Shown: positions 7,477-14,687, counted from the first letter of the stretch. The stretch: DNA of 24,195 nucleotides from Lachnospira sp. UBA4346 (GCA_002394205.1 DGTC01000024.1:1-24195), one strand, 5' to 3'. Numbers and translations are program-made. Notes: generated by a model not told the origin, from the letters alone.

Positions 7477-7539
7477 TCATTCTTTCATGCTATAATACAT
7501 ATGTTCGGTTTTGGACATCTGCGGTGCCAATTTTTCCAT
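7477..7539 (-). CDS. Candidate 20-residue small ORF in a hairpin
   Basis: ATG at 7537-7539 with AAAGGA seven bases upstream encodes MEKLAPQMSKTEHMYYSMKE and stops before the late-activator gene. The start codon lies in the loop, and the binding site in the stem, of the hairpin at 7513-7549. A real binding site and spacing favour translation, but no homologue is known to me. Confidence 0.35.
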   Translation of the reverse strand: MEKLAPQMSKTEHMYYSMKE

Positions 7540-7549
7540 GCAGATGTCC
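7513..7549. other. Hairpin with 10-bp perfect stem
   Basis: GGACATCTGC (7513-7522) and GCAGATGTCC (7540-7549) are perfect inverted repeats. On the plus strand a T-rich run follows, so it could be a plus-strand terminator; on the minus strand it would mask the ribosome binding site of the small ORF. Confidence 0.6.
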
Positions 7550-7561
7550 TTTGTTATTTTC

Positions 7562-7732
7562 TTATATCGTTTTACTATCTGTTGTACCGGTGCAACTTTT
7601 CTCTGCTGCCGTATTCTTACAACACCCTTCTTGCAATTTACAACCATATAGTGCATATCCTGCCTGATTCTTTCCCAAATAATCGTGAAATCGGCAACGC
7701 TCACAATCTCGTTCACTCCCATTTACAGTCAT
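7562..7732 (-). CDS. Small cysteine-rich (Zn-binding-like) phage protein
   Basis: A 56-residue protein starting at ATG 7730-7732 with AAAGGGG seven bases upstream. It has CERC (10-13), GC (31) and EGCC (36-38), spaced like a small zinc knuckle. A longer overlapping frame (7477-7722) has no binding site and lacks the Cys pattern, so this frame is preferred. The C-terminal end is encoded by the palindrome copy at 7581-7596. Function unknown. Confidence 0.65.
   Translation of the reverse strand: MTVNGSERDCERCRFHDYLGKNQAGYALYGCKLQEGCCKNTAAEKSCTGTTDSKTI
7581..7596. repeat. 16-bp palindrome, copy 3 of 5 (one change)
   Basis: GTTGTACCGGTGCAAC, one base off the perfect palindrome; inside the 3' end of the cysteine-rich small gene and not followed by a ribosome binding site. 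Confidence 0.8.
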
Positions 7733-7766
7733 ATACAATCCCCTTTGTAGACATTTTTGTAGTAAT

Positions 7767-7976
7767 CTATACCATATCTATCAAGTAATGTTCTGTATTG
7801 CAATAATAAATGGTCCGTTCTTTAACTTGTCTGATTCTATAGTCTTTTCCAGTTCGATCTATGAGCTTTCCACAAATATCACAATATACATAATCACTTC
7901 TTTTTACTGGGTGTCTTCGCCTTTTTTTCCTGTTTCTGCTGCCCCAAATAAAAAGACAGCATTGTATCACATTCAT
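7767..7976 (-). CDS. Small zinc-ribbon-like protein
   Basis: The C-terminal 45 residues carry YCDICGKLID and IYYCNTEHYLIDMV, a CxxC...C pattern like that of small phage zinc proteins. The start is uncertain: the open frame reaches ATG 7974-7976, which overlaps the preceding gene by 83 bases and has no clear binding site, while no ATG, GTG or TTG is available close to the conserved part. Translational coupling at the stop of the preceding gene (TGA at 7894-7896) or an atypical start is possible. Function unknown. Confidence 0.55.
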   Translation of the reverse strand: MNVIQCCLFIWGSRNRKKRRRHPVKRSDYVYCDICGKLIDRTGKDYRIRQVKERTIYYCNTEHYLIDMV

Positions 7977-8196
7977 TCTCTAATTCTGATACATCTTCCT
8001 GTAACTTCTCATTCATCTCTCTGCTTAATGGTTCTGACACCTCATCCAATGCCATATATGCTCCATTAATCTGCACATATAACTTGCTGTCCTTAACACT
8101 CCTAAGCAACTCAATTCTGCCTGCCATATTAAATAAATCTTCTGCTTTCTTCTGAAATTCTCCTGCCTGTTCTCTTACCTTTGCTAAATCTGTCAT
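7894..8196 (-). CDS. Hypothetical helical protein
   Basis: A 100-residue charged, mostly helical protein (VREQAGEFQKKAEDLF near the start, SREMNEKLQEDVSELENE further on) ending in a Lys-rich tail. AAAGGAG precedes the ATG, so it is surely translated. No family recognised. It is the first gene after the hairpin at 8222-8241 and lies in the run of small middle genes before the late activator. Confidence 0.75.
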   Translation of the reverse strand: MTDLAKVREQAGEFQKKAEDLFNMAGRIELLRSVKDSKLYVQINGAYMALDEVSEPLSREMNEKLQEDVSELENECDTMLSFYLGQQKQEKKAKTPSKKK

Positions 8197-8221
8197 CTGT
8201 AATCTCCTTTAACTTTATGTT

Positions 8222-8241
8222 GGGGCAGATTGCTCCGCCCC
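8222..8241. other. GC-rich intergenic hairpin
   Basis: GGGGC (8222-8226) and GCCCC (8237-8241) form a short hairpin in the gap between the HNH gene and the next gene. No T-run follows on either strand, so it is not a standard terminator. Confidence 0.4.
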
Positions 8242-8291
8242 TGTGATATGCCAGAAAAATGTGTGATATATATTCTGACGTGAATAAGTAC

Positions 8292-8639
8292 CTAGTTCCA
8301 TTTTGAATATACCAATGTATTCTCTTTCCAATCTGTATAATGATCCTGAAGATAACTTCGAAATAACATTAACATTTCTCTTCTTCTACCCTCATTGCCA
8401 TTATCTAACATCTCATGATGATACTGACATCCGACTGCTCCATTTTTTGCAATTCCTAATCCATTGTGTGACCTGGGAATGTAATGCATGATGCTCTTGA
8501 TTTCTTTGCCATACCAGTTTGCACGCTCCATATGGTAATTCATTTGGCAGAATATACACTTGCCGCCGTCTCTACTGATAATCTCTGTACGAGCCTTTGA
8601 ACTAAATTCTCTCGCTCTGGCCTGCTTGGATTTACGCAT
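8292..8639 (-). CDS. HNH endonuclease-like protein
   Basis: A 115-residue protein with the zinc-type HNH pattern: CIFCQMNYH near residue 30, HYIPRSHNGLGIAKNGAVGC and YHHEMLDN. GGAGGTG precedes the ATG. HNH proteins are frequent near terminase genes in phages, where several assist cleavage of DNA for packaging; a homing-type role is the alternative. It is separated from terS by several small genes. Its first 100 bases overlap the end of the DUF4406 gene. Confidence 0.8.
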   Translation of the reverse strand: MRKSKQARAREFSSKARTEIISRDGGKCIFCQMNYHMERANWYGKEIKSIMHYIPRSHNGLGIAKNGAVGCQYHHEMLDNGNEGRRREMLMLFRSYLQDHYTDWKENTLVYSKWN

Positions 8640-8935
8640 CCTGCACCTCCTTCAAATGTGATTGTCATTGCATTGCGTACTGCATAATCTAATTCAATAC
8701 TTGCACCTTTGGAATGTCTCCATCCCTGCAGCATCAAAACTGTATCACACATATCCATCAGATCTAATGACAGTTTCATATACTGATTGTGTGTTGTTCC
8801 TGCTGGCATCCTGCTTAATATCTTAACCGGATTGACCACCTCATGTCCTGCTGCTTTTAACTGTGCTTCTGCTGCTGCAAATCGTTCTACATAACCTATA
8901 GTTCCTGTAACCGGTCCACTAATATATATTTTCAT
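8540..8935 (-). CDS. DUF4406 (nucleoside 2-deoxyribosyltransferase-like) protein
   Basis: Begins MKIYISGPVTG and has YVERFAAAEAQLKAAGHEVVNP, the characteristic start of DUF4406, a fold related to nucleoside 2-deoxyribosyltransferases. It further has MCDTVLMLQGWRHSKGASIE. A role in nucleotide metabolism of the infected cell is plausible but unproven. ATG 8933-8935 is preceded by AGAGGAG; a longer frame is not needed. The family usually ends near AVRNAMTITF; here about 32 extra residues read through the HNH gene's binding site and start, suggesting a lost stop codon. Overlaps the upstream gene by 17 bases. Confidence 0.85.
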   Translation of the reverse strand: MKIYISGPVTGTIGYVERFAAAEAQLKAAGHEVVNPVKILSRMPAGTTHNQYMKLSLDLMDMCDTVLMLQGWRHSKGASIELDYAVRNAMTITFEGGAGCVNPSRPERENLVQRLVQRLSVETAASVYSAK

Positions 8936-10142
8936 ACGATTCTCCTCTCTGAATCTTTCTTGCTGCATAGATAATTTCATTGGCATATTCTACAACATCA
9001 TCCATCTTGCTGTCTGTTGAACCATATGGACTGTCTAATGTTGCTTTCATATTTTCAATTGCCATTAATATCTTCTTTTTGTGAGAAACTTGTCTATCTG
9101 TTGTTTGCGGGACTTGGACATCAAGCTCTTTTTCGTTGGTATCTGATTTTTCAACAATGGAAGCTGGTAGTTCTTCCTTTGCTTCATCAGGCATATATTC
9201 CGGATGATTATTAATACTATCTTGACCGGGAAGTTGTTCTTCAGGCTGTTCTATCTTTTCCGGCTTTGATAATTTACTCTGACTTCTCTTCGATTCTTTG
9301 TTATCCTTTCTCTCTTCTGCCTGCTGTACTATCGGGTAGTTTTCTTCATACACCTGCTGCCATATTTCTTCCGGCAAAACACTGATACACGGCTTAAATA
9401 CTCGGTTAAACTCCGATAATAACTCGTTTATATTTCCTTCCTGAGATTCTCCTGAACGTACATTCACGCAAGACACTTTGTCATGTTCTGCATCAATCGT
9501 AAACATAACCTTCCCTACGCCACTGATACGCTCAAATGCTGTGATTATTCCGGACGGTGCTACAATATCGATAATTTCATCTTTCATAACTTCTGCATGG
9601 CACGCTAACTGGTACATTTTCGCAAATAGTAACGGACGTTCCTTCCAAAACAGATATAATGTCATACTCATTAGAGATTCTGTATCAACTGCTGCCGTAT
9701 GTACTTCTTCCTGTGGCTCTAACAGAACTTCAATATCTGTTACCTTTTCTTCTTCCTGAATCTCTTTTTTGACTTCCTGAATATCGGTTCTGGTAAGCTG
9801 TGGAGACATCTGTGCAACCACTTCATCACGAATTGTCAGCATTTCTCCTAATTTTGCTACGCCATACAGCGCATATTTGTCCTGTAATTTGTCAGAATAT
9901 CCATTCTCTGAATATCTGTCATTAATCGCAATCCAACGACTGACTACATCTTTCGTCAATCCGTATTCTGCCTGTGCAAATTCTGCAACTGACTGATAAC
10001 CGCTCTCATACAGTACATCTGTATCTCTTGCCACCTTTAACAAATATCCTATCTTGATAAATCCATCTGCTACCTGCTTTAACTGTATATCAAATGCCTG
10101 TTTAAACTCTCCATATCCTCGTATCTGTGTCAATTCCTGCAT
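8919..10142 (-). CDS. Phage protein with N-terminal DNA-binding-like domain
   Basis: A 407-residue protein. The first 120 residues (VADGFIKIGYLLKVARDTDVLYESGYQSVAEFAQAEYGLTKDVVSRWIAIND) look like a helix-turn-helix region of the kind found in plasmid and phage replication or partition proteins, a pattern I have seen in Clostridia mobile elements without an assigned function. The middle is acidic, and residues about 275-350 are a low-complexity charged linker. It lies between the PcfJ-like gene and DUF4406, in the replication block. No catalytic motif seen. Confidence 0.7.
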   Translation of the reverse strand: MQELTQIRGYGEFKQAFDIQLKQVADGFIKIGYLLKVARDTDVLYESGYQSVAEFAQAEYGLTKDVVSRWIAINDRYSENGYSDKLQDKYALYGVAKLGEMLTIRDEVVAQMSPQLTRTDIQEVKKEIQEEEKVTDIEVLLEPQEEVHTAAVDTESLMSMTLYLFWKERPLLFAKMYQLACHAEVMKDEIIDIVAPSGIITAFERISGVGKVMFTIDAEHDKVSCVNVRSGESQEGNINELLSEFNRVFKPCISVLPEEIWQQVYEENYPIVQQAEERKDNKESKRSQSKLSKPEKIEQPEEQLPGQDSINNHPEYMPDEAKEELPASIVEKSDTNEKELDVQVPQTTDRQVSHKKKILMAIENMKATLDSPYGSTDSKMDDVVEYANEIIYAARKIQRGESYENIY

Positions 10143-10151
10143 ATTCTCCTC

Positions 10152-12161
10152 CTATCCCGTGTTTCGGCTTATTAATGTCATCAGGTAGTTATCCAGCCAC
10201 CTGTCAATCCGTTCTTTTTCCGGCTTTTTATCATAAGCACCATACCACTGCACCACTCTGTCTTTTCGTAATTCCACCGTAACATATGGTTCTTCCGGTT
10301 TCGTATCCTTACGCAGAAACAATATATACGACTCCTGCTCATTATGTTTTCGTAAATATCCATCTCCTCCGACACAATGATGTAACAGTCTTCCTTCCAT
10401 CACAATCTCTCCTGCACTGCTCGCCGGGCGAATAATGAAGCCTTCTGCTGCATAGTTGTATGTTTCACTCAATAATTTGAATTTTTTTGCTATGTCTGTA
10501 AATTTATGATTTACTTCAGCAATTCTTCGGTCAATTTCTTCTCTATGTGTTTCTATGACCATCTTATCGTGTGCTTCCTGTAGATTCTTTGGAAACAGAA
10601 TAATAGAATCTGTCATGTCATAATGCATCGTTTCACGCATTTCTATATAATCCATATACAGCTGTGTAATATGCTTCATATGCCCTTCTGCTGCTCCACA
10701 TGGCGCATTTGTCATATCCATACCTATCTGCGCATATTTCCGCATATGATTGATAAATTTTGGCACTGACATATATTGTAGGGTTGCTCCTAATGCATGA
10801 GCATCTGATACCATATGTGTCAGCTTCATCTCTGTTTCGATATTCAAATCCAGTCCATTCCTATGTTCCATTTTCATGATTTTAAGCAACTTCACATCTC
10901 CTCGATGCTGTTGAAGTGTTTTAATCTTCTTTTTGTTAATTCCTAATATTTCCTGTGCATTGTTTCCTTCTCTTTTCACATAACACACATTCATATCTAT
11001 CAATTGTTCTACAATATCTGATAATTTCAATTTTATCAGCATTTCAAGTCCCGGAAAACGATGATATTCTTCCATATACCTGTTGATATTGAGTCGTTCT
11101 CTATCCGGATACCAACTTATGTATTCCTTTAACGAACTATATTTCATATAACTCTGTTCCAACTCTACAAATGACCCCGGATAGACAACCCCTGAACGTG
11201 GATTGATATTTGCCATCCCATAGAGGCTCTTATGATCCCAGTAGCTTTTTCCCGTCCAGTTATCATACTTGTTATAATCCTTTTGCACTTTTCCATTTCG
11301 ATAATAAAATGTGCGCATCTCTTCGTCATATTCCTGCTGCACTGTTCCATCACAGAACATTCTTCGTCCTGCAAGAAATTGACGTAATACAACCGTTTCC
11401 TCATCTACATTCTGTATCAGAAATACTGCTTTGCTCTGTTCCACATACCTGCTTTTTCCTGATGCCTTGTACATTGCTTGTGTCTTACAACACAAACAAG
11501 TTCCCCATTGATTATGTCTAGGTACTTCATAAACAGGCTCTATCATGGAAATGTCATAATCTCCTGTCTCCTGTTGCTGTACAACGTATGTACTCGTATT
11601 CCCGCACGCTGTACAAGTAACCGTTGCCATTCTGCCATGACGTTTATAAAAGAGTGTATGGTCAAATAATCCATCTAACCAATTCTCAAATTCCTGTGGT
11701 ATCTCCGACATCTGCTTTATTCTGTCTTCTAACGCTTCCTGTGCTCTCTTCTCACACTGCCACGCCTTCTCAAAATTAATATGCTTCTGTTCTTGAAGAA
11801 TCATGTCATCCCAATCACCTGAACTATTTGTGAATTGTTTCACAATATCAAGAGACGTTTCTGAAATCCACACGTTATCCATATGGATATATTCTCCTGT
11901 TGCAATAATCCATGAATTTTCCAATATTTTTTGATCCCACGTATCTTCGTTCGCATACCAATTAGCAAACTCTTTCTGATTCATGCAGATTCTAAGCAAT
12001 GGTTGCTTGAAATTCTTTTTCTTATTGCGGAATACATCCAACAGCAAATAGGTGCAATTGCCGATATTTACTTTATCTGCTGCCACTACATACGAAATCT
12101 TACGATTGCATATTTTTTTGACCTGCAAGGGCGGTATTTTCTTAATTTGGTTCTTTTTCAT
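10152..12161 (-). CDS. PcfJ-like protein
   Basis: A 669-residue protein with a C-terminal PcfJ-type domain (EIVMEGRLLHHCVGG, YVTVELRKDRVVQWYGAYDKKP) and, around residue 185-235, two Cys pairs (CTAC and CLCC) that form a likely zinc ribbon. PcfJ-like proteins are named from a conjugative plasmid of Enterococcus and are common in Clostridia prophages and ICEs; their biochemical role is not settled. The gene lies nine bases before the next gene of the operon. Confidence 0.82.
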   Translation of the reverse strand: MKKNQIKKIPPLQVKKICNRKISYVVAADKVNIGNCTYLLLDVFRNKKKNFKQPLLRICMNQKEFANWYANEDTWDQKILENSWIIATGEYIHMDNVWISETSLDIVKQFTNSSGDWDDMILQEQKHINFEKAWQCEKRAQEALEDRIKQMSEIPQEFENWLDGLFDHTLFYKRHGRMATVTCTACGNTSTYVVQQQETGDYDISMIEPVYEVPRHNQWGTCLCCKTQAMYKASGKSRYVEQSKAVFLIQNVDEETVVLRQFLAGRRMFCDGTVQQEYDEEMRTFYYRNGKVQKDYNKYDNWTGKSYWDHKSLYGMANINPRSGVVYPGSFVELEQSYMKYSSLKEYISWYPDRERLNINRYMEEYHRFPGLEMLIKLKLSDIVEQLIDMNVCYVKREGNNAQEILGINKKKIKTLQQHRGDVKLLKIMKMEHRNGLDLNIETEMKLTHMVSDAHALGATLQYMSVPKFINHMRKYAQIGMDMTNAPCGAAEGHMKHITQLYMDYIEMRETMHYDMTDSIILFPKNLQEAHDKMVIETHREEIDRRIAEVNHKFTDIAKKFKLLSETYNYAAEGFIIRPASSAGEIVMEGRLLHHCVGGDGYLRKHNEQESYILFLRKDTKPEEPYVTVELRKDRVVQWYGAYDKKPEKERIDRWLDNYLMTLISRNTG

Positions 12162-12169
12162 TATTCCTC

Positions 12170-12664
12170 CTACGCATACAGACTTTCTATCTGCTGTTTT
12201 GCTGCCTCTTTTCCTTCGGTATAATATGCCCGAATAATTCCCTGTAACTGTCTATCCGTACCGCAGGACATTCCAATATTCCCCTGCTTATGTGTGCTTG
12301 CTACATTGCGCATCAATTCAAGAATCTCATGTATTCGCTTCCCTTTTCTGCGTATCCCTGTAGCCACTGCCGGCTCTGTACACATACCTTTCGCCATTGT
12401 CGTAATCAATGATAATGCCATTTTCTCAATCCCCTGTTTGCTGTTATGTTCTTTGCTCTCTATCTCTAGCTTACCGATTGCCGCCATAACTGATGTACAG
12501 AGTTCCTGTGTGTCTCCTGCAATATAATCATTTGCATCTTCTGTATCGATTCCATTTTCCTGTGCAAGAATCAACAAACTATCCTTGTCTCCTTCTGTCA
12601 ATAAGCCTGCTGCTGTCATATTCAACCCTTCTGCTGAATCAAATTCTCCGAATCTTTCAAACAT
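12170..12664 (-). CDS. Hypothetical protein next to PcfJ (MFERFGEFDSAEGLN family)
   Basis: A 164-residue protein opening MFERFGEFDSAEGLN and with acidic ENGIDTEDANDYIAGD. I recall similar proteins widely in Lachnospiraceae prophages and ICEs without a function. The start at ATG 12662-12664 follows GGAAAGGA, itself directly after palindrome copy 4; a longer frame overlaps the upstream gene without need. Being just before PcfJ it could be a PcfK-like partner, but I see no firm PcfK signature. Confidence 0.75.
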   Translation of the reverse strand: MFERFGEFDSAEGLNMTAAGLLTEGDKDSLLILAQENGIDTEDANDYIAGDTQELCTSVMAAIGKLEIESKEHNSKQGIEKMALSLITTMAKGMCTEPAVATGIRRKGKRIHEILELMRNVASTHKQGNIGMSCGTDRQLQGIIRAYYTEGKEAAKQQIESLYA

Positions 12665-13142
12665 GTTTATTCCTTTCCGTTGCACCAGTGCAACTTACCA
12701 TCTTTTCTAACTGTTCATTGGCTGTACGCAGCATATACCCATGATATGTATGATTCTCTTGTAAGAATGTATATTCATGTGGTTCTAACAAGTGTAGAAG
12801 TTCCTGTAACTGTTCTTTATGTTCTACCAGGTTCTTTCTCGCTGTCCGCCATTCGTTCTGCTGCCACCCCTCAATCCATTGTGTAAATACTGCAACCAAA
12901 TATGCTGAATCCGCATAAATACTTAATGTACATGCCTGTGTCAGACGGCGTACTGCACGAAGAACAACTTCAATCGCTGCCTCATTCGCCGTCATATTCT
13001 CCACCTCTTCAAATTGTGTCAATGTCACGGCGTCCTGCCCTTCTTTGCAATATTCCAATATATATCCGATAACGCCTGCTGCCACCTTTACACCTGTAAT
13101 GGTCGATACCGTATAGATATTAACCTGTTTCGTTGTAATCAT
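12657..13142 (-). CDS. RNase H-fold protein, probably catalytically dead
   Basis: A 161-residue protein that follows the RNase HI outline: VNIYT first strand, NEAAIEVVLRAVRRL helix, LSIYADSAYLV strand, then WIEGWQQNEWRTARKNLVEHKEQLQELLHLL. The Glu (54) and second Asp (78) positions are kept. The first catalytic Asp after VNIYT is replaced by Val, and the usual C-terminal Asp in the NERAD motif is absent (ANEQL). It may therefore bind hybrids without cutting. The last residues (VSCTGATERNKHV) are encoded by palindrome copy 4. It starts inside the end of rep (23-base overlap). Confidence 0.72.
   Translation of the reverse strand: MITTKQVNIYTVSTITGVKVAAGVIGYILEYCKEGQDAVTLTQFEEVENMTANEAAIEVVLRAVRRLTQACTLSIYADSAYLVAVFTQWIEGWQQNEWRTARKNLVEHKEQLQELLHLLEPHEYTFLQENHTYHGYMLRTANEQLEKMVSCTGATERNKHV
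12679..12694. repeat. 16-bp palindrome, copy 4 of 5 (one change)
   Basis: GTTGCACCAGTGCAAC on the plus strand; the arms are intact and only the central CCGG is changed. On the minus strand it is followed by GGAAAGGA and the start of the MFERFGEF gene. Confidence 0.85.
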
Positions 13143-13914
13143 CTCCTTTTCTGATTCGCACTTCCGTGTAATACAGGTAACTCATCCCTGTATACTGATT
13201 CACACCACATACGATTGAGTTTTTGTCTATGAAATATCCTTTTGTTGGTTTCGGTCCTTCATCAAGGATCTTTCTCATGGTCCATCTGCCGTATACCTTT
13301 CGTTCCGGCTGTGGCCGTATGAGGTTCCTAGATGAAGAGTATTTCACATATTCTTTCTGTTCCTCCTCCGGTAAGAAACTTAACTGTTCCGCTGTCTCTT
13401 CCTTTGGCTGCTTTGTGATATATTCTGCAAGCTCCTTGTATCCGCCTGCATCATAAATCGGTGTGAAATTCACATGTCCTTGCTGCCAACGCTTCCGCAT
13501 CAATACATCTGTTCCCGGTTCTCCTCGAATTCTGTTAATCAGGATGTGAATGTGTGCTCCACCCCTCTTACCGATTTCCATTCGATAGATAAACTTGAAC
13601 ACTTGTCCCTGCTTCTCATAGTCATATCGCATTCCTCTTATGAATTTATCCAAATCTCTTTTGAGTTGTTTGGTCGTAACCCTTGTTCCCTTTGGATACT
13701 TTAGACAGCCCCATATATCATCTGGAATGAAGTTTGCTTTAATTAGCCGCCGCATCTTCTTTTCTCTGTTCTTCTGATTCTGCTTGCTGATCTGCTCCGG
13801 TGTCAGCTTCTTTTTCTTTGCTCTCTTCTCTCCCTTTGCTCCATAGTGTCCTGCATATTTATATTCGTGTTCTATGGAATTTGAAAACCTCCAAGTATCT
13901 TTCCAGTATGCCAT
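13120..13914 (-). CDS. rep: HUH-type replication initiator (Rep)
   Basis: A 264-residue protein with a HUH site (GGAHIHILINR, His121 and His123) and a likely nicking tyrosine in the following helix (KELAEYITK, Tyr165), the arrangement of rolling-circle Rep endonucleases. It should nick an origin and start replication by a covalent tyrosine-DNA link. The N-terminus is strongly basic (residues 24-60). GGAG lies just before the ATG. The upstream gap 13915-14016 has several short inverted repeats and is the natural place for the nick site. An antisense promoter and RNA lie upstream (13968-14052). Confidence 0.85.
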   Translation of the reverse strand: MAYWKDTWRFSNSIEHEYKYAGHYGAKGEKRAKKKKLTPEQISKQNQKNREKKMRRLIKANFIPDDIWGCLKYPKGTRVTTKQLKRDLDKFIRGMRYDYEKQGQVFKFIYRMEIGKRGGAHIHILINRIRGEPGTDVLMRKRWQQGHVNFTPIYDAGGYKELAEYITKQPKEETAEQLSFLPEEEQKEYVKYSSSRNLIRPQPERKVYGRWTMRKILDEGPKPTKGYFIDKNSIVCGVNQYTGMSYLYYTEVRIRKGDDYNETG

Positions 13915-14016
13915 GCATTTTCTCCTAACTTTAATATATTGATAAGGTTAGAAAAGCAGTCGGCTTATTGACAGCCATTTCCTGCAATGGTATACTCTTA
14001 TTGGATTATATATACC
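13915..14016. other. Candidate origin/leader region upstream of rep
   Basis: This gap holds several short inverted repeats: CTAAC...GTTAG around 13925-13951, GGCT...AGCC around 13963-13977 and CCATT...AATGG around 13976-13990. HUH initiators nick in hairpins near their own gene, so this is a candidate double-strand origin. The plus-strand promoter at 13968-13996 also lies here. No nick site can be assigned by eye. Confidence 0.35.
13968..13996 (+). promoter_or_regulatory. Strong antisense promoter TTGACA-N17-TATACT
   Basis: Perfect -35 TTGACA (13968-13973), 17-base spacer and TATACT (13991-13996) on the plus strand, against the direction of every neighbouring gene. Expected start near 14003. 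Confidence 0.75.
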
Positions 14017-14052
14017 TTAGGTGCTGGCTTTCGTAGTCAGCGCCTTTTTCTT
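14003..14052 (+). ncRNA. Candidate antisense RNA to the rep leader
   Basis: A transcript from the promoter at 13968-13996 would run about 50 bases and stop at a strong intrinsic terminator: GGTGCTGGCT (about 14020-14029) and AGTCAGCGCC pair over a TTCGT-type loop, then TTTTTCTTT. It is complementary to the mRNA upstream of rep, covering the 3' end of the 14017-14247 gene. The layout equals countertranscribed RNAs of rolling-circle plasmids and lambda OOP RNA. Existence of the RNA is inferred from these signals. Confidence 0.6.
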
Positions 14053-14247
14053 TACCTTATTCTTTGCAGCCTGCATCTGATGTATAAATGCCTGCTGCCT
14101 GTCCGATATGTACCATAACTTGCCGTCCTCATCTTCATAGTAGATAAAGGTACACACACCTACATCTTGTCTCCCAACTTCTGTATAACTGCCGGATGGA
14201 AGTTCTCCATGAAGTGATTCCGCTTCTTTGTATGCTCTATTTATCAT
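14017..14247 (-). CDS. Hypothetical small phage protein
   Basis: A 76-residue protein (MINRAYKEAESLHGELPSGSY at the start, VCTFIYYEDEDGKLWYISDRQQAFIHQM in the middle, basic tail) with GGAG before its ATG. It follows the excisionase-like gene in the early operon. No family recognised; the middle reads like a small beta-sheet domain. Its last codons form the stem of the antisense terminator, which constrains the Lys/Ala/Thr-rich tail. Confidence 0.72.
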   Translation of the reverse strand: MINRAYKEAESLHGELPSGSYTEVGRQDVGVCTFIYYEDEDGKLWYISDRQQAFIHQMQAAKNKVKKKALTTKAST

Positions 14248-14255
14248 GCTGCTCC

Positions 14256-14447
14256 TTATAACACCGTCATCTTCATTCGTTCCCTTTCAAATCTATCTGT
14301 ATCAAACATAATCTTTGCTCTCTTCTTATCTGATGTCCGCGTTGCATATTTCTGATTCCGTCTGTGTGCCATCTGATACAGATAGTCTCTGCGAAAACCT
14401 AACTTCTCTAATTCCGAAAGACTCATGATTGGTTTGGGGTATTTCAT
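14256..14447 (-). CDS. Excisionase/AlpA-like helix-turn-helix protein
   Basis: A 63-residue basic protein with a winged helix-turn-helix outline: MSLSELEKLGFRRDYLYQMAHRR, then ATRTSDKKRAKIMFDTDRFER, where the second part is the typical 'wing then FD...F' end of MerR/Xis-like proteins. Small proteins like this act as excisionase or as early regulators; its place in the lytic operon fits a directionality factor for the integrase. GGGAGG precedes the ATG, which follows directly on the stop of the previous gene. Confidence 0.7.
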   Translation of the reverse strand: MKYPKPIMSLSELEKLGFRRDYLYQMAHRRNQKYATRTSDKKRAKIMFDTDRFERERMKMTVL

Positions 14448-14582
14448 CTAATGCCTCCCTTCTAATATCTTCCAAAGCATCTGAACCACTAATCCATTCA
14501 GGGTTAGTCCCTGCTCTTTTGCCTGCTCTTTCAACTGTTTATGTAGTTCTGTTGGAATCCGTATTGTCATCGTTGCCTTCAT
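14448..14582 (-). CDS. Ribbon-helix-helix (Arc-type) DNA-binding protein, 44 aa
   Basis: A short gene with MKATMTIRIPTELHKQLKEQ and GLTLNGLVVQMLWKILEG, the beta-strand and two-helix outline of Arc/CopG repressors. ATG 14580-14582 has GAGGTG seven bases upstream, and the stop touches the next gene's ATG. A dimeric DNA-binding regulator of the early operon is expected. Confidence 0.75.
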   Translation of the reverse strand: MKATMTIRIPTELHKQLKEQAKEQGLTLNGLVVQMLWKILEGRH

Positions 14583-14638
14583 CTGCTTCACCTCGCTTTC
14601 TCTGATAGCAAAATGATAGCAAGTCAATAGAGGTTTCT

Positions 14639-14662
14639 CCTCTGAACGGATACGTTCAGAGG
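14639..14662. other. Perfect 10-bp inverted repeat between regulator genes
   Basis: CCTCTGAACG (14639-14648) and CGTTCAGAGG (14653-14662) flank GATA. No T-run follows, so operator or RNA processing site are more likely than a terminator. It lies between the Cro-like gene and the Arc-type gene, and direct GGTTTGTC repeats follow at 14662-14679. Confidence 0.5.
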
Positions 14663-14687
14663 TTTGTCAAGGTTTGTCGAAAATTAT

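Noticed and set aside
7477..7722. 81-residue minus-strand frame around the third palindrome
   Set aside because: No binding site before its ATG; the overlapping 56-residue frame has a good one and an ordered Cys pattern. Only its last 20 codons are kept as a separate candidate.
8222..8241. Terminator between HNH and the next gene
   Set aside because: Short GC stem without a T-run on either strand; kept only as an unassigned hairpin.
12170..12664. Anti-CRISPR (AcrIIA9/PcfK-like) assignment for the gene beside PcfJ
   Set aside because: Suggested by the neighbourhood only; no recognisable PcfK or AcrIIA9 motif was seen.
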